From contig OX578276.1 of NCBI GenBank assembly GCA_951217055.1, forward strand, positions 120,598,979-120,662,978: a DNA stretch of 64,000 nucleotides, given 5' to 3'. A program made the position numbers and the translations under genes. The notes under the pieces were generated by a model. That model worked only from the letters and a program-made list of their open reading frames with translations, was not told the origin of the DNA and did not search any database. The DNA is from Gerris lacustris (taxonomy: Eukaryota; Arthropoda; Insecta; Hemiptera; Gerridae). Positions 1-9,802 of the stretch are shown piece by piece; within the stretch, counting starts at the first letter, position 1; each line of letters starts with the position of its first letter.

Positions 1-202
1 CATCTGTGAGTATTTCTATATTGTTTTGTGCCGATTCAAATCTGTTCCATGTATTCTGTAAAGTATCTAATCTAATATTAATTTCATTTAGTGTAATCTG
101 AGGATTTGAAGTTATTGTATTTAGTGTTCGTGTAATATGACTTTTGCAACATGATCTTATTCTTTTTAACTTACCTAATTCTTGTTCATCTTCTGTATCC
201 AT
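1..202 (-). CDS. BEL/Pao retrotransposon gag, N-terminal fragment
   Basis: On the minus strand an open frame starts with ATG at 202 and runs open for 67 codons to the window edge. It is cut by the window, so the C-terminal part is not visible. It begins MDTEDEQELGKL and continues with a basic and helical stretch (KRIRSCCKSHITRTLN). This pattern resembles the start of gag of insect BEL/Pao elements, where an acidic leader is followed by a K/R-rich helix ending in a TR-N-type motif. Gag packages the element RNA into cytoplasmic particles. A primer-binding site and a candidate LTR lie just upstream (222-233 and beyond 240), as expected for the 5' end of an LTR element. The family call rests on remembered pattern and on this context. 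It could also be another LTR element with a short helical gag. Confidence 0.5.
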   Translation of the reverse strand, partial: MDTEDEQELGKLKRIRSCCKSHITRTLNTITSNPQITLNEINIRLDTLQNTWNRFESAQNNIEILTD

Positions 203-221
203 AGTGTTCTATTCTTCTTTT

Positions 222-233
222 CCCTCGTCGCCA
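222..233 (-). other. Retrotransposon primer-binding site, Ser-tRNA type
   Basis: Read on the minus strand the sequence is TGGCGACGAGGG, lying 20 bases before the gag ATG. It starts with TGG, the complement of a tRNA CCA end. The next bases are complementary to the 3' acceptor end of metazoan tRNA-Ser(GCT), which as I recall it ends CCTCGTCG before CCA. It would prime minus-strand DNA synthesis. Confidence 0.5.
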
Positions 234-239
234 ACTTAT

Positions 240-545
240 TGTATATTTAACTCATTAATTAATATCACTAATAATACATAAAGATTACAAATTACATTAG
301 CAGGAACTCAAATTATGTATATTGACAATTATTCTAACCGTAGAACAAATCAAATCAAAACATTGACAGGATTGCCAGTAGCAACAACAAATAACCTAGA
401 ATAATAATATAAATAATAAATATACATCAATAATAGTTAATTCTTCCGATATTTGCTTGGGTAAAATCCTTTCTGTGTTTATTGATCAGTTTATGGTCTA
501 ACTTTTTGTGAAGATCTTTTGTGAAAACTATTTCCTTTAGTAACA
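240..545 (-). repeat. Candidate 5' LTR of the BEL/Pao element
   Basis: The interval is bounded by TG...CA when read on the minus strand (TGTTAC at the outer end, ATACA beside the primer site). It contains AATAAA on the minus strand near 470-476, as expected for an LTR polyadenylation signal. The inner end is fairly secure because of the primer site. The outer end at 545 is only the best-looking CA and is uncertain, since the partner LTR is outside the window. Confidence 0.3.
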
Positions 546-713
546 ACTATCCAAATAATAATTCTTTATTTCTGCCATTGTCTTCAGACTATATGTTTCC
601 ATTTTCAATTATATTTTAATAAAAATATATATTTTTTCGAAACAAATACTTATTTTAGTTCTTTAAAACAGTGTGGTATATATATAGAGCCAAATCTATT
701 AATCACACATTTG

Positions 714-715
<2 letters not shown>

Positions 716-790
<75 letters not shown>
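716..790. repeat. (TA)n microsatellite
   Basis: About 37 uninterrupted TA units. Simple sequence, strand-symmetric. Confidence 0.97.
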
Positions 791-797
<7 letters not shown>

Positions 798-1419
798 CTC
801 TGTTTTATCAAGAGATATAGGAAGCCTATCATTCATCATATAAGTCTATATAAAGATACTCCATCACTCGTTATTGATACTTTCTCCCTTTGTTCCTATA
901 TCTTAGAAAAAACACTTGGTGCTTCAGCACGTGGCCATCTTGATAAAAAAAAAAAACATATGCAGCAGTAACACTATTTTTGCAGGCTCCTGAAAATCTT
1001 ATAAATTATTTAGTATAATCATCTAATATCGTGATATATCATTTATATAATCGAGTGGTGTCCCGAAGGCAACGACTCAACTGGAAATGATTTGTTACTG
1101 CTAAGCTAAGGCAACCACATTTATTCCAATAGAAAATAATATTTGCTTTGATTTGTGTGTCTTTAAATAGATAAAATAACTTATTTAATAGATAATTTTA
1201 CTATTTTTTCTAAGAATATAAAATTAAGCCCGTTGCTACGGGCTTAACGGCTCGTTCTTAATAAACGGATGATTTTCGTTGTATGTATATTATTAGATAA
1301 AGTAGGAAGGACTGTATTTCTGCTGTGAACACTAATTTCTTGGTCAGATTTTTATCTGATGTGATATAATCTTTATTTTTACCTTTAAATTGTCTGTCAT
1401 TTATTTATTTATTTTTTTG
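791..1419. other. AT-rich stretch, no gene seen
   Basis: No coding region recognised. At about 1203-1255 there is a short segment with an AATTAAG...CGTTGC core that recurs inverted at about 37240-37300, so it belongs to a dispersed repeat. Confidence 0.5.
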
Positions 1420-1465
1420 TTTCCGAGCTTACCTAAGGTAACGGAAGCTATGAGACGCTCTGAAG

Positions 1466-2728
1466 CAGCGTTTCCCAACCTTTTAGATGCTGCGACCCTA
1501 AAAATGTATCCTCAATATTTTCGCGACCCTACCTGGAATATGGTGTATTGCATATTGTATACCCTAAAGATTGCAGGGATATACATGGCGCCTAAAGCCT
1601 GTATTCTACTAAAAATCATTACTGGATTAGGGACGAGGGACTGTTGGCTGATTTATTTTAACAAAAAAACCACTCATGCTCATCATCTTAATTCGGATAA
1701 TATCATTGCTTGATTTTTTATTTTTTTTTAATAACAGTTTTTTTTATTTACTTTATCATATAAAGAGAAAGTATTGTGATGGCGCGAAAATTCGATTTTG
1801 AGATTTTAATGGATTTACACGTTTTGAGGTCCCCTGAGTCCTAAAAATTGTTGTTACAAAATGTCTGTCTGTCGTCTGTGTGTGTAGACAACTGGAGCCT
1901 AAACTACTTGGCTGATTTTGACAAAATTTGGCTTACACGTTCAGAAAAATCATACCACGAGGCGAAATCGAGAAATGAATTTTAACTCCAAATTTGGGGG
2001 CACTACCCCCTAAAAACTCTGAAAAAAAAACATTTCTCGAAAACAGTTCCGACAATTTTGATTAAAAATTTCTAAAATTTAGTCCATTTAAATACAACTA
2101 TAACGGTATAAGCCGTTTTCCCAGGAAAAATCTAGTTCCTGAGGAAATAGCTTTAAACGTGGATGGAGAGAGGCTGGGTTCGATTCCCCGCCGAGGAGAA
2201 GTTATTTTTATGATAAATATCGATGAAATGTTGAATATTAATTAAATGTACTTGCGAAAAGTAATAAATGGAAAAAACTGGACTAAGTAATTATGAACTC
2301 GTATATGAGAAAAATGTCTGAGTTGTCTCTGACCGATTTTTTATTATATTATAAAGTGCCTTCGTGAATTTATTTTGGTGGGCTAATGACCCTTTGTCGG
2401 AAGTTTAATGAAAAGAAATCAAAGCATCTAGGAAAAATTATTACTCGTTGCAATACCCCTTATTTATTTGTCGATTATTTTTATTATCCTTTCAAGTATT
2501 CGTCTTTGTATATTCCTAATAACATTCCTTTACCCTTATTAATTTATCTATATCATTTTATTTTTTAAACTAAATTTACATATTTTAATTTCATTAAACA
2601 TTTTATATTTTATGTTTTTTTTTTTAGAATTTGTTATGTTCGTCTATAATTACAAAGATTTTTCGCGACCCTAAAATGTTTTGTCGCGACCCTATTTTGG
2701 GTCGCGACCATAGGGTTGGGAAACACTG
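1466..2728. mobile_element. Non-autonomous hAT element
   Basis: The left end is CAGCGTTTCCCAACC and the right end, inverted, is CAGTGTTTCCCAACCC, both followed by GCGACCC motifs. This is the CAG-TTTCCCAACC-CGCGACC terminus typical of Charlie-like hAT elements. The 8-bp flanks are CTCTGAAG (1458-1465) and TTCTGAAG (2729-2736), a target duplication with one mismatch, lying inside family A sequence. No transposase frame is visible. A family B copy sits inside it (1750-2340), which leaves about 0.67 kb of hAT sequence. Confidence 0.85.
1750..2340 (+). mobile_element. Family B element, near full length
   Basis: It starts ACTTTATCATATAAAGAGAAAGT and ends with GTATATGAGAAAAATGTCTGAG then CTGACCGATTTTTT, so an inverted copy of the start lies about 30 bases before the T-run. 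Inside are GTCTGTCTGTCG repeats, the shared core (GATTTTGACAAAATTTGG), and GGTTCGATTCC at 2177-2187. The last matches an RNA polymerase III B box. No clear A box is seen. It inserted into a T-rich part of the hAT element. Confidence 0.8.
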
Positions 2729-3121
2729 TTCTGAAGAACGCAAAATTTTTAGATCTCCGATTCTCGAGCAATCCGTTTCAGACATCAGGGAACATTTTTG
2801 GTTCCGTGTCTGTCCGTCGCTCAATTTTTGCAAACCAACATATCTTAAAAACAACTGGTCCGAATTTATTGAAATTTAGACGGTGGTTCATAATTAGGCC
2901 GTTGTTGGCACCATACAAGTTTTACCTTATGCGTCCATCTGTTTCTCTTCTACATTCGCATAAACATACATTTATTTACCCCTATACCTTCAAAAGTACT
3001 TATCTGATTTTTATGAAATTTTAATAGTTCGTCGAAAGTAGCCAGTAGATAGCCCCAGATTAATTTAAACCGTCTGCGCTCTTCACATTTTGCTAAATTG
3101 ATACTTTAACAGTAAAATTGA

Positions 3122-3704
3122 CTTCCAATTGGTGTGGCACATAGCTTCCTCGCATCCTATCACGTACTTTATTGATATTATGCTTTTATAAGCCATTATT
3201 GTCTGATCTGTTTAATTGTTTCCCCCGTTATTTTAATCTGTCTAAATTGTTTTGATTTTTTACATGAATAAAGTATCAATTAAGCAAAAGTTAAAGAGCG
3301 CAGACGATTAAATTAATCTGGGGCTATCTGCGGGTTACTTTTGATAAACTATAAAAGTTTCATACAAATCTGATAGGTAGGTAAGTGCAAATAAATGCAA
3401 GTTTGTGCGGATGTGGAGAAGAATCAAATGAGTGCAGAAGGTTGAAACTTATTTGGGACCAACAATGAGCTAATTAAGACTTGCCATATGATTTTATTTC
3501 ATTAAAATCGGACGTGTAGTTTTTAAGATAGGTTGGTTCGCAAAAATTGAGCGACAAACCGACAGACAGACACGAAACCAAAAATGTTCCCTGATGTCTG
3601 AAACGGATTTCTGTGTTGGAATTTTTGAAATTGGAGACATAAAATATTTTCGTTCTGCAAAACGATCACATAGCTTCCGTTACCGGTAAGCTCGGAAGTA
3701 AAAT
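3122..3704 (-). mobile_element. Family A element, inverted, nested in another A
   Basis: On the plus strand it begins with its 3' end (CCAATTGGTGTGGCACATAG) and ends with its 5' hairpin (GGTAAGCTCGGAAG). The outer A copy continues on both sides, breaking at an A-run near TAAAA/TCAAAAC. Length is about 0.58 kb, so it is a complete, younger insertion. Confidence 0.8.
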
Positions 3705-3949
3705 CAAAACTATTTTTACAGATTTAAAAAAGGGGGGAAAAATGAATTAAATTGGATAATAATAGGGTTTAAAATATATAAACATAAAATCAATAAATTT
3801 TACGAAATAGGACGTGAGGAAGCTATGTGCCACACTAATTGGCAGAGTATTTTAACTATTGTGTACATTTTGAATTTAAATACTTTGCTTTTATTGCTAT
3901 TTTGTTCTCAATCTAATAAGAGATAATTAAGCCTTACCAGATAATTTAA

Positions 3950-4290
3950 ACTTCTTCAACTCAACAACTATTTACTTCATCTATTCATTATAACTTTTTT
4001 AATTCTTCAACTATTCATTATAACTTACATATATAAATGGATCCACTTCAGGGTAAAAATAATAAATTTCAACTAGTTATTTTACTATTTATTATTTTTA
4101 CCCTGAAGTGGATCCATTTATATATGTAAATTAGAAATAAAAGGGTACTACCACCAAACATCATATTCATTATAACTTTTTAATTCTTCAACTATTCATT
4201 ATAACTCTAACTTGTCCCTACATTTTCTTCATCTTTACAACTATATGCTTACAACTTCTTCAACTCTACAACTATTCATTGCTACTTCTC
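3950..4290 (+). repeat. Diverged short repeats (CTTCAACTATTCATTATAACT)
   Basis: The 21-base motif and variants of it occur at least five times between 3950 and 4290, and again at about 4983-5055 beyond the Harbinger element. The array was therefore present before that insertion. No function can be assigned. Confidence 0.6.
4025..4129. repeat. Perfect 43-bp-arm hairpin (foldback)
   Basis: The arms 4025-4067 and 4087-4129 are perfect reverse complements around a 19-base centre. They include TGGATCCACTTCAGGG. The perfect arms suggest a recent origin or gene conversion. It is a MITE-like foldback with no coding content. Confidence 0.9.
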
Positions 4291-4293
4291 TAA

Positions 4294-4979
4294 GGCTATA
4301 CGCACCTACATTGGATCCGTATTTCTCCCAACCCAACGTCGGCCGAAACCTGATCCGACGACTCCCGATGAGAGTCCCTACACTGGATCCGATGTCGCCC
4401 GACCGCGCGGACCTACACTGGATTCAGTTACTCCCAATCGCGCAGTGGAAGCAGTTGTGTTGTGAAGGTTAAGTTAATATAAGTGATTCTGAGGACGACT
4501 TTTTGTTTTGGCTTCTGTTGGAGAATAACGTTCTCCATCATAAGAGACGAAAAAGAAAGAAATAGGTGCAACAGTTTAATAAAGACAGATCTTCAGAGGA
4601 GTCTTTTAAAACTAGCCTAACTATATGATAATTTACCCCGATAAATTCAAGGACTACCACCGCATGACAATAGAATCGTTTAATTATATCCTTGAAGACA
4701 TCAAAGACGACCAAACTAACCAATCTAACTTCAGGGAATGGGTAAATGGGGTTGTCTTTGTGTGTGTCGGGCATCGTCTGATTGAGATATTGGACTGGAA
4801 ACAAACATGTTTGTTTGGTCGGCTGTTCCGTCGGCCCGATATCGGGAGTCCTCGGTTATCGTCGGATCGGGCCTCCCCCTCCAATGTAGGCACCTGGATT
4901 AAAACCTTTTTGTTAGATTTTCTTCCGACGCAACGTCGCGTCGGATCGGGAGACATATGGTTCTAATGTAGGTGCTGCC
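4294..4979 (+). mobile_element. PIF/Harbinger element, internally deleted
   Basis: The ends are GGC...GCACCTACATT and, inverted, GGCAGCACCTACATT. They are flanked by TAA on both sides (4291-4293 and 4980-4982), the 3-bp TWA target duplication typical of Harbinger. Subterminal iterations of CCTACAYTGGATYC plus CTCCCRA occur three times on the left and again inverted on the right, likely transposase-binding sites. The interior holds a broken transposase N-terminus (4482-4740). At 686 bp it is far shorter than an autonomous copy, so it is a deletion derivative. Confidence 0.8.
4482..4740 (+). pseudogene. Harbinger transposase N-terminal remnant
   Basis: The first piece reads SDSEDDFLFWLLLENN then a run of H/K/R residues, and stops. 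A second piece in another frame (from about 4644) reads FKDYHRMTIESFNYILEDI. Harbinger transposases commonly start with a short acidic/hydrophobic leader, a K/R-rich stretch, then a conserved F-K-Y-F-R-M-S-x-E-T-F-x-x-L-L-type segment before the DDE nuclease domain. Only that N-terminal part is present; the DDE catalytic residues are missing and there is at least one stop and one frame change. It cannot make an active enzyme. The terminal repeats and TAA duplication of the surrounding element support the call. Confidence 0.65.
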
Positions 4980-5055
4980 TAACTCTTCAACTATTCATTA
5001 CATTTATTTAATTAGTCTCTACATCTTAAACTCTACAACGCTGCAACTATTCACT

Positions 5056-5690
5056 AATAATTTACCATATCTTCTCTAGTTATAATTTTAACCAGAATGA
5101 AAATTGAAATATATAATATAATTGGCTTATAGCAATATAACAAACATTACTATTACCTAAATAATTAGCCATTAAATTATAATTAAACATGTGTAGGCGA
5201 TTATTAATAATAATACTGATATTGTTGATTTTTGCTCTAAATGCACATATAATTCAGTTATGCAATAACTTAAATAAGTAAATATCTTGGGGATCAATTT
5301 CTATTTCAAAATGTATGAAGTAAGTTCTATAATCAATACGAAGTCTTGTAAAAGCTTAAATAGATTATACCACAAACCATTAATGCTAATGGCCATTCCA
5401 AATCGACCAATATGCGAATGATTATAGTCCATTAGAAGAACTCACTAAAGTTGAAACAATAGCCGAATTTAAAATCAAAAGCAAAATATACCTTAATAGT
5501 AAATAGAGCTTACGTAATTATCAGAAAAATCTCAATGTTTTTTTTATTGATAAATTCACTTATTTTCCATATTTACTTTCCGCTACTACTAAATGCTACG
5601 TGGTTATTATCTGAACTTTTAGTTAATTATGGACATAAAGTTTTGAGAGGTGCTTTCTTTTTTTAGCTCTTCACCATAAAACTATTTGAT
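5056..5690. other. AT-rich, nothing recognised
   Basis: No coding or repeat signal beyond simple AT richness. Confidence 0.4.
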
Positions 5691-5927
5691 TTGGGGGGAA
5701 ATGCAGTCTTAAACAATGAGCTTATGAAAAGACTAACCACAAAGCTGTTGAGTCAGAACTTGGGAACAGAACTTGGATATCAGTGTACGATATATGAAAA
5801 TGGGTCTCACGATAGGTGGTGCATACTCAGCAAAACCGTGCGGCCACATAGTTTACAGGCTATTGACTGGAATCCGCAGGAAAGGAGGTTGAAACGTAGA
5901 GCCAGGATGATATGGTTGGTGAACTAA
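5691..5927 (+). pseudogene. LINE C-terminal tail remnant (RTE/BovB-like)
   Basis: A 78-codon open frame ends with a stretch containing ALDWNP-like (AIDWNPQERRLKRRARMIW). In the RTE/BovB-type LINE polyprotein the last 100 residues carry a W-N-P, then a K/R-R-G-R-P, then a T-W pattern, as seen in this window at about 55340-55410. Here G and P of RGRP are replaced, and nothing upstream can be read as reverse transcriptase, so this is a decayed 3' fragment. The match is short and the call is tentative. Confidence 0.35.
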
Positions 5928-6731
5928 TGAAGAGGAAGTTTATTAATAGGGAAACAACAGGGGCCAAATTATAACCCTGCCAAAGCCCATACTTGCCACA
6001 ATAAGACAAACGAATCTAATCATAATACCTCCAGGCAATATGTATGGTTTCCTAAAAATAAAAAGAGCTTCCGTGACTTAGTCTGCTAAAAATAATTCAT
6101 ATGCCTCACATGGATACGATAAGAAATAATTAATCGTTTTGTACGAATATAATAATAAACATTAATTAGCTCATTTAGTTATATCTTATGGTTATTTGTC
6201 ATTGCATACATATTTCATACAATAGCCAAAAATTTCATCTGAACGCACGGCACTGCGCAAGGCCAAGTTCCAGTAAGCATGCAGTATATCTCTTTACTTG
6301 AACCAATTATACTCACATCTCTGCTTCCTCTTGAGATGGACTTTTGAAATTTGAATCATAGATTAAGCTTAAGTAGCTTAGGGAAATGTAAAAAATTGAG
6401 TCACTACTCAATTGTTTTACTACTTAAGCTTAAACTATTATTAAAATTTCGAGTTTGACATTTTTGTTGCTGGTTCACTCACTCACCTACTATCATCACA
6501 ATTATAAGTGAGCTAGAAACTGTGATCTGCCGAGAGAACGCATAAATAAAAGTTTGCCTACAAGGTATAAACTCAGATATGAGAAAGGTTCAATACCTGA
6601 TCTGTCCAAAAAGGAAAGCTTCACCGAAGTGAATGACTTCAGAGTGTTGGCAGGCAGGAGATAGACACAAATAAAACTAAATATATTTGGTTACGAAAAA
6701 TATCCGTACATATAATATAATATATCTATAT
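5928..6731. other. No gene; one nested hairpin
   Basis: A 14-bp inverted repeat TTAAGCTTAAGTAG (6363-6376 and 6420-6433) encloses a second one, AATTGAG/CTCAATT (6394-6413). Nothing else is recognised. Confidence 0.5.
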
Positions 6732-6751
6732 ATGTGTGTGTGTGTGTGTGT
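6732..6751. repeat. (TG)n microsatellite
   Basis: About ten TG units after a short AT run. Confidence 0.9.
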
Positions 6752-7357
6752 TTTTTAAATAAAAAATTGTAAGTATTTTGGATGTCAAAATAAAAAGTAC
6801 TTAACAAATGATTTTGCTAAAGTGGGCGTCAGGGATACCGGCCGAAATCGTCTGGCAAACAAAACTAAAATAAATTTATTGTTAAGAAAAAATACAACGG
6901 CTAAGACTAACTCCCTACCTTTCCTAATTTCCGATATAGTGGACTGCGGCTCACCCTATCTCCGTCACAACTGTTAACGATAAGTTAACGATAATCAGAA
7001 ACGGTACTTTACCAAGTTTCAGAATACACTCCATATACTCGGACCTAACACACGGTGTATACATAATGTCGGCTGCCCTAACAGTCCCGAAATAATATGT
7101 CACGAGTGAGTGGCCTTCTCAAACAAAATATGTTTATTAAAATATTAAAAAAAAAAAATTAAGATGAATATTTAGGTTAAATGACGGCCCGGGGGTTGCC
7201 GGGGGTTTAAATCTGGGACAATCACAAGGGATCGGAATAAAGGTTCTGGCTGACTACAGTTCCTGCTGCCAACAGTAGGCCAACCGAAGTCTAAGTGGCA
7301 CTTTAAATGTTACAAGTAAAATGGGTGCAAAGAAAACTGAATGTTAAGATACCTGGT
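6752..7357. other. Unrecognised, less AT-rich stretch
   Basis: Base composition is visibly more balanced than the neighbours (for example around 7181-7270 with CCCGGGGG), which suggests an inserted element or older unique DNA. No open frame or terminal repeat was found. Confidence 0.3.
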
Positions 7358-7484
7358 ACCTCAGGCACAGTCAGGTGATTACTGGGTAGATATAGTGATA
7401 TTTCTAATATGGTTAGGTTAATACAATAAAATATCTGTTAAAATACCTATAACTAATACCTCAGGCACAGTCAGGTGATTACAC
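7358..7484 (+). repeat. Direct repeat, about 101-bp period
   Basis: The segment CCTCAGGCACAGTCAGGTGA plus TTAC occurs at about 7360 and again at about 7461, with GTAGATAT following both. This indicates a tandem duplication of roughly 101 bp that has since diverged in the middle. Confidence 0.7.
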
Positions 7485-8070
7485 AGTAGATATTGTACAG
7501 AAGTACGCCTAAGATTTTAACCTCAGGAAAAGCTTGTCTTGCCCTGGATGTAGACTCCACCTGAGTCCGGGCCTTGCTAAACGTAAACGGTAAGGCCTGA
7601 AACATCAATATCCTGCATAATCACATAAGAGTTACAAGGGATAATAAGAAGGAAGAAAACTCAGAAGAAAAGAAAACAGTTCCAGACCCCTTCCCAAAAT
7701 TGTCAGGCTATCATCATTCAGAAAAAGTGTTAAACTATATAAAAAAAAGAGCAGCCATGCACATGAAATTGGGAGAGAAGTGAGGTTATGGACTAAAAAA
7801 AAAGATTAGACTTGGCCACAATATAGATATCACTACTTTGATAGACTGACTTTTTTGGGTGGGGCTCTGGAATTTGGCCCTTTTTTCACGGTTAGGTTTT
7901 TACTAAGGATAATCATTACAAATAATAATTCAAAGTTTTTCAAACTCATACCAATTAAACATATTTAATAAATTACAAGCCAACCCAGTTATAATTACTT
8001 TTATAATAACTTTCGTTTATAATACATTTTACGTTTATAATATAATGCTTTATTTATGAAACCATTTTTT
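7485..8070. other. No gene recognised
   Basis: A GC-richer part continues to about 7620, then purine-rich AT-rich sequence. No signal beyond this. Confidence 0.35.
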
Positions 8071-9226
8071 GAAACGAAATTCCTTATGGCAGGTTTTGGA
8101 GCCCGGGAGTGAATCAGAAAAAAACGACCAAAATCACCGTCACAAAATAACCGTCACATAATCACCGTCACGCTAAAAGCGTCACGAAATCTACGGATGA
8201 CGATAACTTGAGTAAAAGATCACCGAGTTAGATGAAATTTGGTACACATGTTCATTTTACCAATGCCCAGGCTGAGTTCGTCGGAAAGCGTTATCCGCCC
8301 AAGCGTTCACGCGCAATGCTTGCGTAAACGCAAGCTTCAAATTTAAAATTGGAATTTTAGGACGGGAAAAAATTCTAACTTTATCTATTTAATGAGAAAA
8401 AACAACTTTTATAAATAATATTTTTTAGTAAAACTAACACCGATTCTGTTATGAAGTGATAAAGATCATTAAATTTATTAAAGTTCTAAACGTTTTAAAT
8501 AAAGAAAACAACGTTTTTACCGATATCTTGCGTTCTAACGTAACGATTTTAATAAAACTTCATACACATCGTCTAAAGTACAATTGAAACAGGCATGTAA
8601 AATGTCAACCTGATATAAGCAGCAGTTGTTTTACAGTGACGTGATATATTTTACAATTTTTAAAAGTTAATGGTTTAAGTGTGGGGTTTGTAGTTAGTCT
8701 AGGTGGAATATTAAGAATGTAGAGTGACTCCCCCTCTACTATACTTGGTTTGGTATCCTTCGTGCCCAATCCCAACTCTTTTATCTTTTCATCTCTCTCT
8801 CACTATACTCTCTCTCTCTTACTCCTTCTTCCTGTCAAACTCGCTATTTATCCACAAAACAACGCGTTTTTTCAATTATTGTTTCTATCATTGAGAAAAG
8901 TATTGGTATATTATTTAAAATGGAAAGTGCACCTTGAGAATCGTCAGAAATTGACAGGGTCGACTGTGTTAAATTATTAACCAGTAAAATTGTTAATATA
9001 TAAGTATAAATGGATGTAATAAAATAATATTGCTCATAAGCGGATCAAGGGATTTTTGTTATAAGTTTTATGTAATAATTTTACTAATAATTTTCTAACT
9101 GAGTCAAAAATATTTATTGGAACGAGTAGTTAGCAACGTATATACGTACTTAGCAGTGTGATTTTATATTTAATGAAAAATGTAAGGAACTTCGTTCCTA
9201 CCGGGTGTCCCGCGACACCACACGTA
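8071..9226 (+). mobile_element. Family X element, copy 1
   Basis: It starts GAAACGAAATTCCTTATGGC (diverged from GGAACGAAGTTCC), followed by AGCCCGGGAGTGAATC. A 14-bp minisatellite of about three or four AAAATCACCGTCAC units lies at 8130-8185. Next is the shared core (GATGAAATTTGGTACACATG). Near the end is TAAGGAACTTCGTTCC (subterminal inverse of the start, 9183-9198), then the GGTGTCCCGCGACACC hairpin (9204-9219), then CACACGTA and a T-run. It aligns with the copies at 13645-14211 and 18869-21847 at both ends. The interior 8650-9120 differs from that of the copy at 18869. No coding region is seen. Confidence 0.8.
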
Positions 9227-9802
9227 TTTTTTTTTTTAAAAATTCGGTCAGTGTTAATTCCATTAAGGATTTTCTAAAAAGTTGAATTTTAAAAATTATA
9301 TTAAATTTACTTTACTATATGAAGAATTAACAATAAGTACTACTAAATTATGAAGTCAGAATAACCGAAAAGTAAAGATATTTATAAAAATTATACGTGT
9401 ATAAATCAAATTATAATTAAACAAGGGAGTCAGACATAAACAAATAGATTTTCAGTGTATGAAATTTTAATATTTGGACAGGCATCTAAAATGTCCTTGT
9501 CATGAAACTATCTAACAGATCATGTTATATGTCTAATAATTTCTGAAAACTCAAACAACGTATTCACACTCTTAACAATTAATAAAACACAGTTTAAAGA
9601 AAATCATGAGTGTAAATGTAAGACACACCTGGCTTGCGAGTTTAGTATTATAAGAGAGCATTGAATTAGATTTTGAGAAATAAATAATTATAATTTTTTT
9701 GAAGTTTTTATTATTGCTTATTTTTTATTTTTTTTTTACTTTATATTAATAAAAGACAAATTTATTCGTAAGTAGAAATTAGATGTCCCTATTAATTTAT
9801 AT
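9227..9802. other. AT-rich, nothing recognised
   Basis: No gene, no clear repeat. Confidence 0.4.

Larger units (their letters stand above)
1420..3845 (+). mobile_element. Family A element, outer copy of a nest
   Basis: The 5' end is the CTTCCGAGC / GGTAACGGAAG hairpin at about 1420-1450. The 3' end is the usual AGGAAGCTATGTGCCACAC followed by ATTGGCAG at about 3845. The copy is interrupted twice: by a hAT element (1466-2728) and by an inverted family A copy (about 3122-3704). Removing these leaves roughly 0.58 kb that aligns along its length with the copies at 27507-28072 and 44277-45404. It carries GTCTGTCCGTC repeats and the GAATTTATTGAAATTT variant of the shared core. It has no coding capacity. 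The architecture suggests a non-autonomous Helentron; this is inferred. Confidence 0.75.

Noticed and set aside
650..832. 60-codon frame with an IY repeat
   Set aside because: Translation of the (TA)n microsatellite.
2624..3024. Overlapping frames of 76-102 codons on both strands
   Set aside because: They run across the hAT end and family A text, so they are chance frames in repeats. The similar peptide at 44263-44520 has the same origin.
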